Shown here in pieces: positions 26,076 through 35,902 of a stretch of DNA of 64,000 nt. The stretch's first letter is position 1; each line of letters begins with the position of its first letter. Under the pieces are notes generated by a model that made no database searches, had not been told where the DNA came from, and worked only from the letters and a program-made list of their open reading frames with translations. This DNA is from Burkholderiales bacterium (GTDB taxonomy: Bacteria > Pseudomonadota > Gammaproteobacteria > Burkholderiales > Burkholderiaceae_C), in assembly GCA_021414305.1 (NCBI GenBank), contig JAIOOS010000027.1:124001-188000 (forward strand), in the 5' to 3' direction. The position numbers were made by a program, and so were the translations under genes.

Positions 26076-27098
26076 TCAGTCCAGCCGCACCAGCTGCTTG
26101 CCGAAGTTGCGGCCCTTGAGCAAGCCGAGGAAAGCCTCCGGCGCCGCCTCGATGCCTTCGGCGATCGTCTCGCGGTACTTCAGCTTCCCGGTCGCGACGA
26201 GCGTGCCGAGCTCCTTCAGCGCTTCCGGCCAGACCTCCATGTGCTCGCTGACGATGAAGCCCTCGACCCGCAGCCGCGACTGCAGGATCAGCTGCGGCTG
26301 CTGCAGCGGGATCGGCTGGCCGTCGTAGCCGCTGATCATTCCGCACAGGGCGATCCGGCCGAACGCGTTCATGCGCGCCAGGGTCGCGTCGAGGATCGGG
26401 CCGCCCACGTTCTCGAAGCAGCCGTCGACGCCGTCGGGCGTCGCTTCCTTCAGCGCCGCGTACAGCGACTTCGCGTCGGCGTGCGCCTTGTAGTCGACGC
26501 AGGCGTCGAAGCCCAGCTCGCCGATGACGTAGGCGCACTTCTCGGCCCCGCCGGCGAGGCCCACCGCCCGGCAGCCGCGCGCCTTGGCGAGCTGGCCAAC
26601 GACGCTGCCGACCGCGCCGCTCGCCGCGCTGACGACGATCGTCTGACCGGCCTTCGGCTCGCAGATCTTCACCAGGCCGTACCACGCGGTCACGCCCGGC
26701 ATGCCGACCGCGCCGAGGTACGCCGACAGCGGAATCCGGCTGGTGTCGGCCTTGCGCAGCGCGCCGGGCTGGCTCGCGTCGACGATCGCGTACTGCTGCC
26801 AGCCGCCCATGCCGACGACGCTGTCGCCAGGCTGGTAGTTCGAATGCCGCGACGCGACCACCTCGCCCACCGTGCCGCCGCCCATGACCTCGCCGAGCGG
26901 CTGCGGCTTGGCGTAGCTCTTGGCGTCGTTCATGCGGCCGCGCATGTACGGGTCGAGGCTCAGGAACCGGTTGCGGACGAGCACCTGCCCCTCGGCGGGC
27001 TCGCCGAGCGGCGCCTCGACCAGCTTGAAGTTGCTCCTGCTCGCCTCGCCCTCGGGTCGCGAGACGAGGTGGATCTGCTTGTTGATCCGGTCCGTCAT
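26076..27098 (-). CDS. NADP-dependent oxidoreductase, CurA/MDR family
   Basis: A 340-residue zinc-independent medium-chain dehydrogenase/reductase. The N-terminal part reads RFLSLDPYMRGRM and the nucleotide-binding domain VVSAASGAVGSVVGQLAKARG. FENVGGPILDATLARM and LCGMISGYDG are typical of the CurA and leukotriene B4 dehydrogenase group, which reduces alpha,beta-unsaturated ketones with NADPH. No zinc-ligand cysteines are seen. It sits in the beta-oxidation block and may reduce an enone intermediate. Confidence 0.9.
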   Translation of the reverse strand: MTDRINKQIHLVSRPEGEASRSNFKLVEAPLGEPAEGQVLVRNRFLSLDPYMRGRMNDAKSYAKPQPLGEVMGGGTVGEVVASRHSNYQPGDSVVGMGGWQQYAIVDASQPGALRKADTSRIPLSAYLGAVGMPGVTAWYGLVKICEPKAGQTIVVSAASGAVGSVVGQLAKARGCRAVGLAGGAEKCAYVIGELGFDACVDYKAHADAKSLYAALKEATPDGVDGCFENVGGPILDATLARMNAFGRIALCGMISGYDGQPIPLQQPQLILQSRLRVEGFIVSEHMEVWPEALKELGTLVATGKLKYRETIAEGIEAAPEAFLGLLKGRNFGKQLVRLD

Positions 27099-27116
27099 GG
27101 CCTGGTCTCCTTCTGT

Positions 27117-27554
27117 TCAGTCGGATGCTTCGCTGCGCTGGATGCGCTTGCCGCCCGCGGGCAGGCCTCTCAGGAACTTGAAGGTACCGGTTGCGTGCGC
27201 GATCAGCTCGCCCTCGGCGTCGACCACCGAGGCTTCGCAGAACGCCATCGACGCGGTGCGGTGCAGGCGCTTGCCGGTGGCGACGATGCGTCCCAGCCCG
27301 GGTCGCATGAAGCTCGTCTTCATCTCGATCGTGACGATGCCCGAGCGCTCGGCCTCGCCGTCAGGGCCCGGGCTGCGCGCGGCATGCGCCATCGCCACGT
27401 CGAGCAGGGTCATGGTCACGCCGCCGTGGGCCACGCCCCAGGAGTTGTTCAGCTCGTCGCGCAGCTGCAGCGCGATCTCGGCTTCGTCCCGCTCGAAGCG
27501 GAGCAGCTCGAAGCCGAGCAGCGTGACGAAGGGGATCTCGGTACGAAATTCCAT
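27117..27554 (-). CDS. PaaI-family hotdog thioesterase
   Basis: A 145-residue hotdog-fold protein. NSWGVAHGGVTMTLLDVAMA near residue 40 is the PaaI-type active-site helix with its HGG motif, and MKTSFMRPGLGRIVATGK forms the following strands. It probably hydrolyses an acyl-CoA thioester. It starts MEFRTEIPFVTLLG, 6 bases after the SDR stop, and precedes the CurA-like gene. It is one of two PaaI-type proteins in this block. Confidence 0.87.
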   Translation of the reverse strand: MEFRTEIPFVTLLGFELLRFERDEAEIALQLRDELNNSWGVAHGGVTMTLLDVAMAHAARSPGPDGEAERSGIVTIEMKTSFMRPGLGRIVATGKRLHRTASMAFCEASVVDAEGELIAHATGTFKFLRGLPAGGKRIQRSEASD

Positions 27555-27560
27555 GCGCGC

Positions 27561-28352
27561 TCAGGCGGCGATGATCGCCGAGACGCCGCCGTCGATCGGC
27601 AGGACCTGGCCGGTGATGTGCTTGCCCGCCTGCGAGGCGAACAGCAGGGTCGCCCCCTTCAGGTCGTCGTCGTCGCCGATCCTGAGCAGCGGCGCGTGGC
27701 CGGCGAGGCTCGCGGCGCCGATGCGCTCGATCGTGCCCTTGGTCATCTTGCTCGGGAACATGCCAGGCGCCAGCGCGTTGACGTTGATGTTGTACTTGCC
27801 CCATTCGCCCGCCAGGGTGCGGGTGAAGTTCACCACCGCCGCCTTGCTGGTGTTGTAGGCCACCATCGACATGTCGGCGCTGTTGCCCGCCAGGCCGGCG
27901 ATCGAGGCGATGTTGATGATCTTGCCGCTCTTGCGCGGGATCATGCTGTGCTTGCCGATCGCCTGGCTCATCAGGAAGATCGAGCGGATGTTGAGGTTCA
28001 TCACCTTGTCCCACGCCTCGAGCGGGTGATCCTCGGCCGCCGCGCCCCAGGTGGCGCCGGCGTTGTTGACCAGGATGTCGACCTGGCCCAGCCGCGAGAT
28101 CGCTTCCTGGGTGACGCGCACGATCTCGCTCGGCTGGCTCATGTCGGCAGCGGTCCAGATCGCCTCGATGCCCTGTGCCTTCAGGTGCCCGGCCGACTCC
28201 TCGAGGTCGGCGGCCTTGCGCGAGGTGAGCATCACGCGGGCGCCGGCCTCGCCGAGCGCCTCGGCGATCTGCAGGCCGAGGCCGCGCGAGCCGCCGGTGA
28301 CGAGCGCGGTCTTGCCGTTGAGGTCGAACAGCTTGCGGACGTTGGTGCTCAT
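27561..28352 (-). CDS. SDR-family oxidoreductase
   Basis: A 263-residue classical SDR with TGGSRGLG near residue 18, NNAGATWG, the catalytic Ser in NIASIAG, YNTSK and the C-terminal ITGQVLPIDGG. It resembles 3-ketoacyl reductase and gluconate-dehydrogenase types. Start at MSTNVRKLFDLNG has AGGAG eight bases upstream; the longer track frame is antisense. It belongs to the acyl-CoA block. Confidence 0.92.
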   Translation of the reverse strand: MSTNVRKLFDLNGKTALVTGGSRGLGLQIAEALGEAGARVMLTSRKAADLEESAGHLKAQGIEAIWTAADMSQPSEIVRVTQEAISRLGQVDILVNNAGATWGAAAEDHPLEAWDKVMNLNIRSIFLMSQAIGKHSMIPRKSGKIINIASIAGLAGNSADMSMVAYNTSKAAVVNFTRTLAGEWGKYNINVNALAPGMFPSKMTKGTIERIGAASLAGHAPLLRIGDDDDLKGATLLFASQAGKHITGQVLPIDGGVSAIIAA

Positions 28353-28393
28353 GGTCTTCTCCTTGACGTTGAATGGGGCGCGGCCAGCCGCGC

Positions 28394-28597
28394 TCAACCG
28401 CCGGGCGCGTCGGCCATGCGCGAGCGGATGTAGATCAGCACGACGCCGGCGACCGCGAGGAGGATGCCCGCGATCGAGACGCCCCAGCCGTAGTCGAGAC
28501 CGCCGCGCGACAAGGCGACGCCCATCGCGAAGAGCAGCAGGCCGCCATAGATCAGCCCCCAGATCAGGGCGCCGAGACGGCCGGGCGAGAGCCTCAA
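28394..28597 (-). CDS. small two-helix membrane protein
   Basis: A 67-residue protein of unknown function with two hydrophobic stretches, IWGLIYGGLLLFAMGVAL and VSIAGILLAVAGVVLIYI, and a basic loop end (RSRMADAPGG). The proposed TTG start overlaps the acyl-CoA dehydrogenase stop (TTGA), the same coupling style as elsewhere in the window. The track's longer version is antisense to, and out of frame with, the dehydrogenase. It may be a membrane tether or a small accessory protein. Confidence 0.55.
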   Translation of the reverse strand: MRLSPGRLGALIWGLIYGGLLLFAMGVALSRGGLDYGWGVSIAGILLAVAGVVLIYIRSRMADAPGG

Positions 28598-30465
28598 AAC
28601 GAATCCTCGGCCAGGGTCCGGCAGGTGTCGTCCCGGCTTTCCACGACGCCCAGCCAGGCGCCGATCTTCGGCAGCTCGTAGTGGAAGAAGTAGCGGCAGG
28701 CGGCGAGCCGGCCTCGCTGGGCCGCGTCGTCGGCCGAGGCGGCGGCGCAAAGGGCGACATCGAGCCAGATCCAGGCGAGGACGACGTGGCCGAAGGCCTG
28801 CAGGTACGGCGTCGCGTTGGCGAGCGCCTCCTGGGGCGAGCCGGTCGACCAGGCGGCGCGTGTGGCCGCCACGAGGCTGTCGGTCGCGCCGACGAGCGCC
28901 TCGGCGTGCGCCGCCAGCGCGGCGACGCCACGCGCCCTGGCGGTGGTCGCGGCGATCGTCTCCCGCAGCAGCGCCAGGCCGGCGCCGCCGTCCATCACCA
29001 CCTTGCGGCCGAGCAGGTCGAGCGCCTGGATGCCGTGCGTGCCCTCGTGGATCATGTTCAGGCGGTTGTCGCGCCAGTACTGCTCGACCGGGAAGTCACG
29101 GGTGTAGCCGTAGCCGCCCAGAACCTGGATCGCCAGGCTGTTCGCCTCGAGGCACCACTCGCTCGGCCAGCTCTTGGCGATCGGCGTCAGCACTTCGAGA
29201 AGGAGGTGCGATCGCGCCTTCGCGGCCTCGTCCCCCGTGTGCAGCTCATCCACAAGGCGGGCGCAGTACAGCTCGAGCGCGAGCGCGCCCTCGCAGTAGC
29301 TCTTCTGCGCCAGCAGCATGCGCTTGACGTCGGCGTGCTCGATGATCGGCACCTGCGGCTTGCTCGCGTCCTTGCCGCCCGGGCCGGTCGGCCGGCCCTG
29401 CGGGCGAGCCTTCGCGTACTCGAGCGAGGTCTCGTAGCCGGCGTAGCCGAGCATGGTCGCGCCGAGGCCGACGGCGATCCGCGCCTCGTTCATCATGTGG
29501 AACATGCAGCGCAGGCCCTCGCCCGGCCGGCCGACGAGGTAGCCCACGGCGCCGGCGCCGGCGCCGTCCAGTCCTCCGCCCGAGCCGCTACCGTCGAGCC
29601 CGCCGCCGCGAACCCGGTGCTTGCCCTCGCCGAAGTTGAGCAGCGTGTTCGGGATGCCGCGGTAGCCGAGCTTGTGGTTGAGGCCGGCCAGCGCGACGTC
29701 GTTGCGCTCGCCGGTCAGCGCGCCGCTCGCGTCGACCAGCTTCTTCGGCACGATGAAGAGCGAGATGCCGCGCGTGCCGGGCACGAGCTTGCCGTCGTCG
29801 TCGGGAATCTTCGCCAGCACCAGGTGGACGATGTTCTCGGCCAGCTCGTTCTCGCCGTTCGAGATCCACATCTTGTTGCCGCGCAGGCGATAGCGCGGGC
29901 CGAGCGGGTCGCCTTCGAAGCCGGCGCCGTCGGGCGTGGCGCGGGTGGCGATGTCGGAAAGGCTCGAGCCGGCCTGGGGCTCCGAGAGGCACATCGTGCC
30001 GGTGAAGCGGCCGGCGAACTCGTTCTTCGCGAACACTTCCTTCTGCATCGCGGTGCCGTGCGCCATCAGCAGGTTGGCGTTGCCACTGGTCAGCATGCCG
30101 CCGCCGCCGATGGCGATGCCCGCCTTCGAGAAGAAGCTGTTCGCCGCCATCTCGACGACGCAGGGAAGCTGCATCCCGCCGATCTCGTAGTCCTGTGCCG
30201 CGGCGAGCATGCCCGACTCGAAGTAAGCCTTGGCCGCTGCGTGACTCGATTCGGGCAGATGCACCTTGTCGCCGTCGAACCAGGGCTCCTCGGTATCGGC
30301 GACGCGATTGAACGGCGCGTACTTCTCGCGCGCGATCTTCTCGCAGGTGTCGAGCACGGCGTCGAAGGTCTCGCGCGAATGCTCGGCGAAGCGCGGGCGG
30401 GCGCGCAGCGATTCGACCGCGAGCCAATCGTGAAGCAGGAAGTCGACCGTTCGCCGGTAGCTCAT
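28594..30465 (-). CDS. acyl-CoA dehydrogenase with C-terminal extension (DmdC-like)
   Basis: A 623-residue flavoprotein, about 200 residues longer than ordinary acyl-CoA dehydrogenases, as in the DmdC/AidB-like class with an extra C-terminal domain. Flavin and substrate motifs: CLSEPQAGSS, MWISNGEN, LGGYGYTRDFPVEQYWRD, and the catalytic Glu in IHEGTHGIQALDLLGRK. It makes 2-enoyl-CoA and passes electrons to ETF. Near residues 287-306 sits a Gly/Ser-rich doubled motif (GGGLDGSGS/GGGLDGAGA) that looks like an insertion. I start at MSYRRTVDF, which overlaps the hotdog gene stop (ATGA). Confidence 0.9.
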   Translation of the reverse strand: MSYRRTVDFLLHDWLAVESLRARPRFAEHSRETFDAVLDTCEKIAREKYAPFNRVADTEEPWFDGDKVHLPESSHAAAKAYFESGMLAAAQDYEIGGMQLPCVVEMAANSFFSKAGIAIGGGGMLTSGNANLLMAHGTAMQKEVFAKNEFAGRFTGTMCLSEPQAGSSLSDIATRATPDGAGFEGDPLGPRYRLRGNKMWISNGENELAENIVHLVLAKIPDDDGKLVPGTRGISLFIVPKKLVDASGALTGERNDVALAGLNHKLGYRGIPNTLLNFGEGKHRVRGGGLDGSGSGGGLDGAGAGAVGYLVGRPGEGLRCMFHMMNEARIAVGLGATMLGYAGYETSLEYAKARPQGRPTGPGGKDASKPQVPIIEHADVKRMLLAQKSYCEGALALELYCARLVDELHTGDEAAKARSHLLLEVLTPIAKSWPSEWCLEANSLAIQVLGGYGYTRDFPVEQYWRDNRLNMIHEGTHGIQALDLLGRKVVMDGGAGLALLRETIAATTARARGVAALAAHAEALVGATDSLVAATRAAWSTGSPQEALANATPYLQAFGHVVLAWIWLDVALCAAASADDAAQRGRLAACRYFFHYELPKIGAWLGVVESRDDTCRTLAEDSF

Positions 30466-30935
30466 GCTGCGGACCTCAGCGCCGGCGCCATCTCGGCCGC
30501 GGCGCCCGCCATCCGCACGATCGTGCCCTGCGCGACGGCGCAGAGCTTCTCGACGCCGTCGGCGATGGCGACGACGTCGCACTGGCAAACCGCCTGCGAC
30601 TTGCCGACGTGCACGGTGCGCGCCCGCGCCAGCAGCCGCTCGCCGATCGCCGGCCGCAGGTAATTGATCTTGTACTCGCCGGTGACCACGGCCACCTGCA
30701 GTGCGCTGCCTGCGGCGAAGGTGATGGCGTTGTCGGCGAGGTAGCTCACGACGCCGCCGTGGGCGAAGCCATTCTGCTGTTTGAGCTGCGGCGTGATCGC
30801 CAGGCCGAGCTCGCAGCGGCCGGCGCCGAGCACGCCGAGCTCGGCGCCGATGAGCACGCTGAACGGCTGCGTCGCCAAGATCCCGCGCCCCATCGCCAGC
30901 AGCGGATCGACCTCGGTGCCGGGCTGTGCGCTCAT
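30462..30935 (-). CDS. PaaI-family hotdog thioesterase
   Basis: A 157-residue hotdog-fold protein. QQNGFAHGGVVSYLADNAIT near residue 50 is the PaaI-type motif and GEYKINYLRPAIGERL follows. It would cleave acyl-CoA thioesters, perhaps to relieve CoA trapping in the pathway. It lies 13 bases after the thiolase stop and overlaps the acyl-CoA dehydrogenase start by four bases. Confidence 0.87.
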   Translation of the reverse strand: MSAQPGTEVDPLLAMGRGILATQPFSVLIGAELGVLGAGRCELGLAITPQLKQQNGFAHGGVVSYLADNAITFAAGSALQVAVVTGEYKINYLRPAIGERLLARARTVHVGKSQAVCQCDVVAIADGVEKLCAVAQGTIVRMAGAAAEMAPALRSAA

Positions 30936-30948
30936 GGCCGCTCCCCCG

Positions 30949-32124
30949 TCAGAGCACCTCGAACACGCCGGCCGCGCCCATGCCGCCGCCGATGCACATC
31001 GTGACGACGACCTTCTTCGCGCCGCGCCGCTTGCCTTCGATCAGGGCGTGGCCGGTCAGGCGCTGGCCGCTGACGCCGTAGGGATGGCCGACGGCGATCG
31101 CGCCGCCGTTGACGTTGAGCCGGTCCATCGGGATGCCGAGGGTGTCGGCGCAGTACAGCACCTGCACCGCGAAGGCCTCGTTCAGCTCCCAGAGGTCGAT
31201 GTCCGCGACCGTCAGGCCGAGGCGCTTCAGCACCTTGGGCACGGCGAAGACCGGGCCGATGCCCATCTCGTCGGGCTCGCAGCCGGCGACCGCGAAGCCG
31301 AGGAAGCGGCCGAGCGGCTTCAGGCCGCGCTGCTCGGCGAGCTTCTCGTTCATCACCACCACCGCGCCGGCGCCGTCGCTGAACTGGCTGGCGTTGCCGG
31401 CGGAGATGACGCCGCCGGGGATCGCCGGCTTGATGTCCTTGATGCCGTCGTAGGTGGTGCCGGCGCGGATGCCTTCGTCGTGCGCCACGGTGACTTCCTT
31501 CGTGCGCAGGCCCATCACCGCATCGGCGACGCCGGCGAGCACGGTGATCGGCGCGATCTCGGCCTCGAAGCGGCCGGCGTCACGCGCCGCGGTCGCCTTC
31601 TGCTGGCTGGCGGCGCCGTACTCGTCCATGCGCTGGCGCGCGATGTTGTAGCGCTTGGCGACCTGCTCGGCCGTCTGCAGCATGTTCCAGTAGATGGTGG
31701 GCTTGTGCTCCAGCAGCCACGAGTCGGCGAGCATGTGCTTGTTCGCCTCGTTCTGCACGCAGGAGATGCTTTCCACGCCGCCGGCGACGACGATGTCGTT
31801 CTCGCCGGCGATGATGCGCTGCGCGGCCATGGCGATCGTCTGCAACCCGCTCGAGCAGAAGCGGTTCACCGTCATCCCGCTGGTCGTGATGGGCAGGCCG
31901 GCGCGCAGCGCGATCTGCCGGGCGATGTTGCTGCCGGTCGCGCCCTCGGGCGTGGCGCAGCCCATGATGACGTCGTCGACCTCGGCGCCCTCGATGCCGG
32001 CGCGCTCGACCGCGTGCTTGACGGCATGGCCGCCCAGCGTCGCGCCGTGGCTCATGTTGAAGGCGCCCTTCCAGCTCTTGGCGAGCGGGGTGCGGGCGGT
32101 CGAGACGATGACGGCACTGGTCAT
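30949..32124 (-). CDS. acetyl-CoA C-acyltransferase (thiolase)
   Basis: A 391-residue type II thiolase of normal length. The acylated cysteine is in [10 protein letters not shown] near residue 88. The C-terminal [16 protein letters not shown] holds the catalytic His, and [14 protein letters not shown] the second Cys. It cleaves 3-ketoacyl-CoA with CoA to release acetyl-CoA. It is next to the FadB-type gene, forming a beta-oxidation pair. The upstream gap (about 58 bases) carries the CCCTCTCCCGC inverted repeat. Confidence 0.93.
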   Translation of the reverse strand: MTSAVIVSTARTPLAKSWKGAFNMSHGATLGGHAVKHAVERAGIEGAEVDDVIMGCATPEGATGSNIARQIALRAGLPITTSGMTVNRFCSSGLQTIAMAAQRIIAGENDIVVAGGVESISCVQNEANKHMLADSWLLEHKPTIYWNMLQTAEQVAKRYNIARQRMDEYGAASQQKATAARDAGRFEAEIAPITVLAGVADAVMGLRTKEVTVAHDEGIRAGTTYDGIKDIKPAIPGGVISAGNASQFSDGAGAVVVMNEKLAEQRGLKPLGRFLGFAVAGCEPDEMGIGPVFAVPKVLKRLGLTVADIDLWELNEAFAVQVLYCADTLGIPMDRLNVNGGAIAVGHPYGVSGQRLTGHALIEGKRRGAKKVVVTMCIGGGMGAAGVFEVL

Positions 32125-32140
32125 GATGAGCTCCGGAGTG

Positions 32141-32179
32141 GCTCCCTCTCCCGCTTGCGGGAGAGGGCTGGGGTGAGGG
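32141..32179. repeat. REP-like inverted repeat between fadB-type and thiolase genes
   Basis: CCCTCTCCCGC-TT-GCGGGAGAGGG (32144-32167) is a near-perfect hairpin, followed by the direct tail CTGGGGTGAGGG. This exact kind of intergenic palindrome is common and dispersed in many proteobacterial genomes. I see a single copy in this window. It could shield the 3' end of the upstream message. Confidence 0.6.
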
Positions 32180-32182
32180 TAT

Positions 32183-34276
<2,094 letters not shown>

Positions 34277-34325
34277 GGAAAACCCCTCGCGTTGAATGCA
34301 CCGGCCGGACGCCGGAAAGGAAAAA

Positions 34326-34339
34326 AGAACGTTCGTTCT
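34326..34339 (-). promoter_or_regulatory. palindrome upstream of fadB-type gene, candidate TetR-type operator
   Basis: AGAACG-TT-CGTTCT has perfect six-base arms and sits about 50 bases before the start of the 3-hydroxyacyl-CoA dehydrogenase gene. Such GAACGxxCGTTC palindromes resemble operators of TetR-family regulators of fatty acid catabolism. No regulator gene is in this window. Confidence 0.4.
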
Positions 34340-34413
34340 ATTCTAGGCCGCGGCCCTCGGCGCGCGTTGTCCCAGCGGCGACAACGTGGCCTTCGGCCAG
34401 GCCTTGCGAACGG

Positions 34414-35130
34414 CTAGACCTCGAGCCACTCCTTGCGGATCTCGGCATTGGCGCGCAAGGCGTCGGGCGTGCCTTCGAAGACGATCGCGCCGTGCCCCAT
34501 CACATAGCAGCGCTCGGAGATCTCGAGGGCGATCGTCAGCTTCTGCTCGACCAGCAGGACCGAGACGCCGCGCGTCTTCAGCGTCTTCAGGTAGCCGGCG
34601 ACGAGCTCGACGATCTTCGGCGCCAGGCCCTCGGTGGGCTCGTCGATCATGATCAGGTCGGGGTCGCCCATCAGCGTGCGGCAGAGCGTGAGCATCTGCT
34701 GCTCGCCGCCGGAAAGGACCCCGGCCTCCGTGTGCTGGCGCTCCTTCAGGCGCGGGAACATGCCGTACATGTCGTCGAACGACCAGCGCGGCGCCTTGGC
34801 GCCCGCCTTCTTCGTCTTCTCGCCGAGGCGCAGGTTCTGCTCGACCGTGAGCTTGGGGAAGATGTCGCGGTTCTCCGGCACGTAGCCGATGCCGCGGTGG
34901 GCGATGTCGAAGGCCTTGTGGCCGAGGATCTCCTGGCCGCGGAAGGTGACCGAGCCCTCGCCCGTGACCAGGCCCATGATCGTGCGCACCGTGGTCGAGC
35001 GACCCGAGCCGTTGCGGCCGAGCAGGCTGACGATCTCGCCCTCGCCCACCGTCATGTCGACGCCGTGCAGGATGTGGCTCTTGCCGTAGTAGGCATGCAG
35101 GCCGGAAAGGCGGAGCATGTCAGTGGCCAT
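34414..35130 (-). CDS. livF: branched-chain/organic-acid ABC transporter ATPase (LivF type)
   Basis: A 238-residue LivF-type ATPase. Walker A reads LLGRNGSGRSTT: the invariant Lys is Arg (codon CGC in the DNA). The signature LSGGEQQM, Walker B LIMIDEPTEG and the switch region LLVEQKL are otherwise intact. In Liv transporters LivF and LivG form the nucleotide-binding pair. The Arg could lower ATP hydrolysis or be tolerated in this subgroup; LivG has a normal Walker A Lys. It overlaps the end of livG by about 11 bases and is the last transporter gene. Confidence 0.85.
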   Translation of the reverse strand: MATDMLRLSGLHAYYGKSHILHGVDMTVGEGEIVSLLGRNGSGRSTTVRTIMGLVTGEGSVTFRGQEILGHKAFDIAHRGIGYVPENRDIFPKLTVEQNLRLGEKTKKAGAKAPRWSFDDMYGMFPRLKERQHTEAGVLSGGEQQMLTLCRTLMGDPDLIMIDEPTEGLAPKIVELVAGYLKTLKTRGVSVLLVEQKLTIALEISERCYVMGHGAIVFEGTPDALRANAEIRKEWLEV

Positions 35131-35902
35131 GGCCTGCCCCTGCCGCCTGCGCGTCGGCGAGGGCCGAGCCGAGGTAGGCCTCCTGCACGCGCGCGTTGCC
35201 GCGCACCTTCTCCGGCACGTCGAAGGCGATCACCTCGCCGTAGACGAGCACGGCGATCTTGTCGGCGAGGCCGAACACCACGCCCATGTCGTGCTCCACC
35301 GTGAGCAGCGTCTTGCCGACCGTGACCTCGCGGATCAGCTCGATGAAGCGCGCGGTCTCGCTCTTGCTCATGCCGGCGGTGGGCTCGTCGAGCAATATCA
35401 CGGAGGCACCGCCGGCGATGGTGATGCCGATCTCGAGCGCGCGCTGCTCGGCGTAGGTGAGGTTCATCGCCAGCGTGTCGCGCTTGCGGTCGAGCTTGAT
35501 CATGTGCAGCAGCGCCTCGGCCCGTTCGTTCGCGTCCTTCAGGTCGGCGAGGAACTTCCAGAACGCGTACTTGTAGCCCAGCGACCAGAGCACGCCGCAG
35601 CGCAGGTTCTCGAACACCGAGAGGCGACTGAAGATGTTCGTGATCTGGAAGCTCCGCGCCAGGCCGAGCCGGTTGATCTCGAACGGCGTGAGGCCGTCGA
35701 TGCGCTTGCCGTTGAGCAGGATCTCGCCGCTGGTGGCGCCGAACCGGCCGCTGATGAGGTTGAACAGGGTCGACTTGCCGGCGCCGTTCGGGCCGATGAT
35801 GCCGACCCGCTCGCCGGCCGCCACCGCGAGCTCGGCACCGCGGATGATCTCGGTCTTGCCGAAGCGCTTGTGCAGCTTCCTGAGCTCGAGCGCGTAGGTC
35901 AT
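35120..35902 (-). CDS. livG: branched-chain/organic-acid ABC transporter ATPase (LivG type)
   Basis: A 260-residue LivG-type ATPase. Walker A is GPNGAGKST (intact), LivG-type RSFQITNIF follows, and LLDEPTAGMSKSE is Walker B. The ATP-binding pair powers import through LivH/LivM. I start at MTYALELRK; the ATG overlaps the livM stop (TGATG). The ABC signature in this protein (LTYAEQRALEI) is the relaxed LivG form. Confidence 0.9.
   Translation of the reverse strand: MTYALELRKLHKRFGKTEIIRGAELAVAAGERVGIIGPNGAGKSTLFNLISGRFGATSGEILLNGKRIDGLTPFEINRLGLARSFQITNIFSRLSVFENLRCGVLWSLGYKYAFWKFLADLKDANERAEALLHMIKLDRKRDTLAMNLTYAEQRALEIGITIAGGASVILLDEPTAGMSKSETARFIELIREVTVGKTLLTVEHDMGVVFGLADKIAVLVYGEVIAFDVPEKVRGNARVQEAYLGSALADAQAAGAGHGH

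Noticed and set aside
25791-28433. 880-codon plus-strand ORF
   Set aside because: Spans several real minus-strand genes; no recognisable domain.
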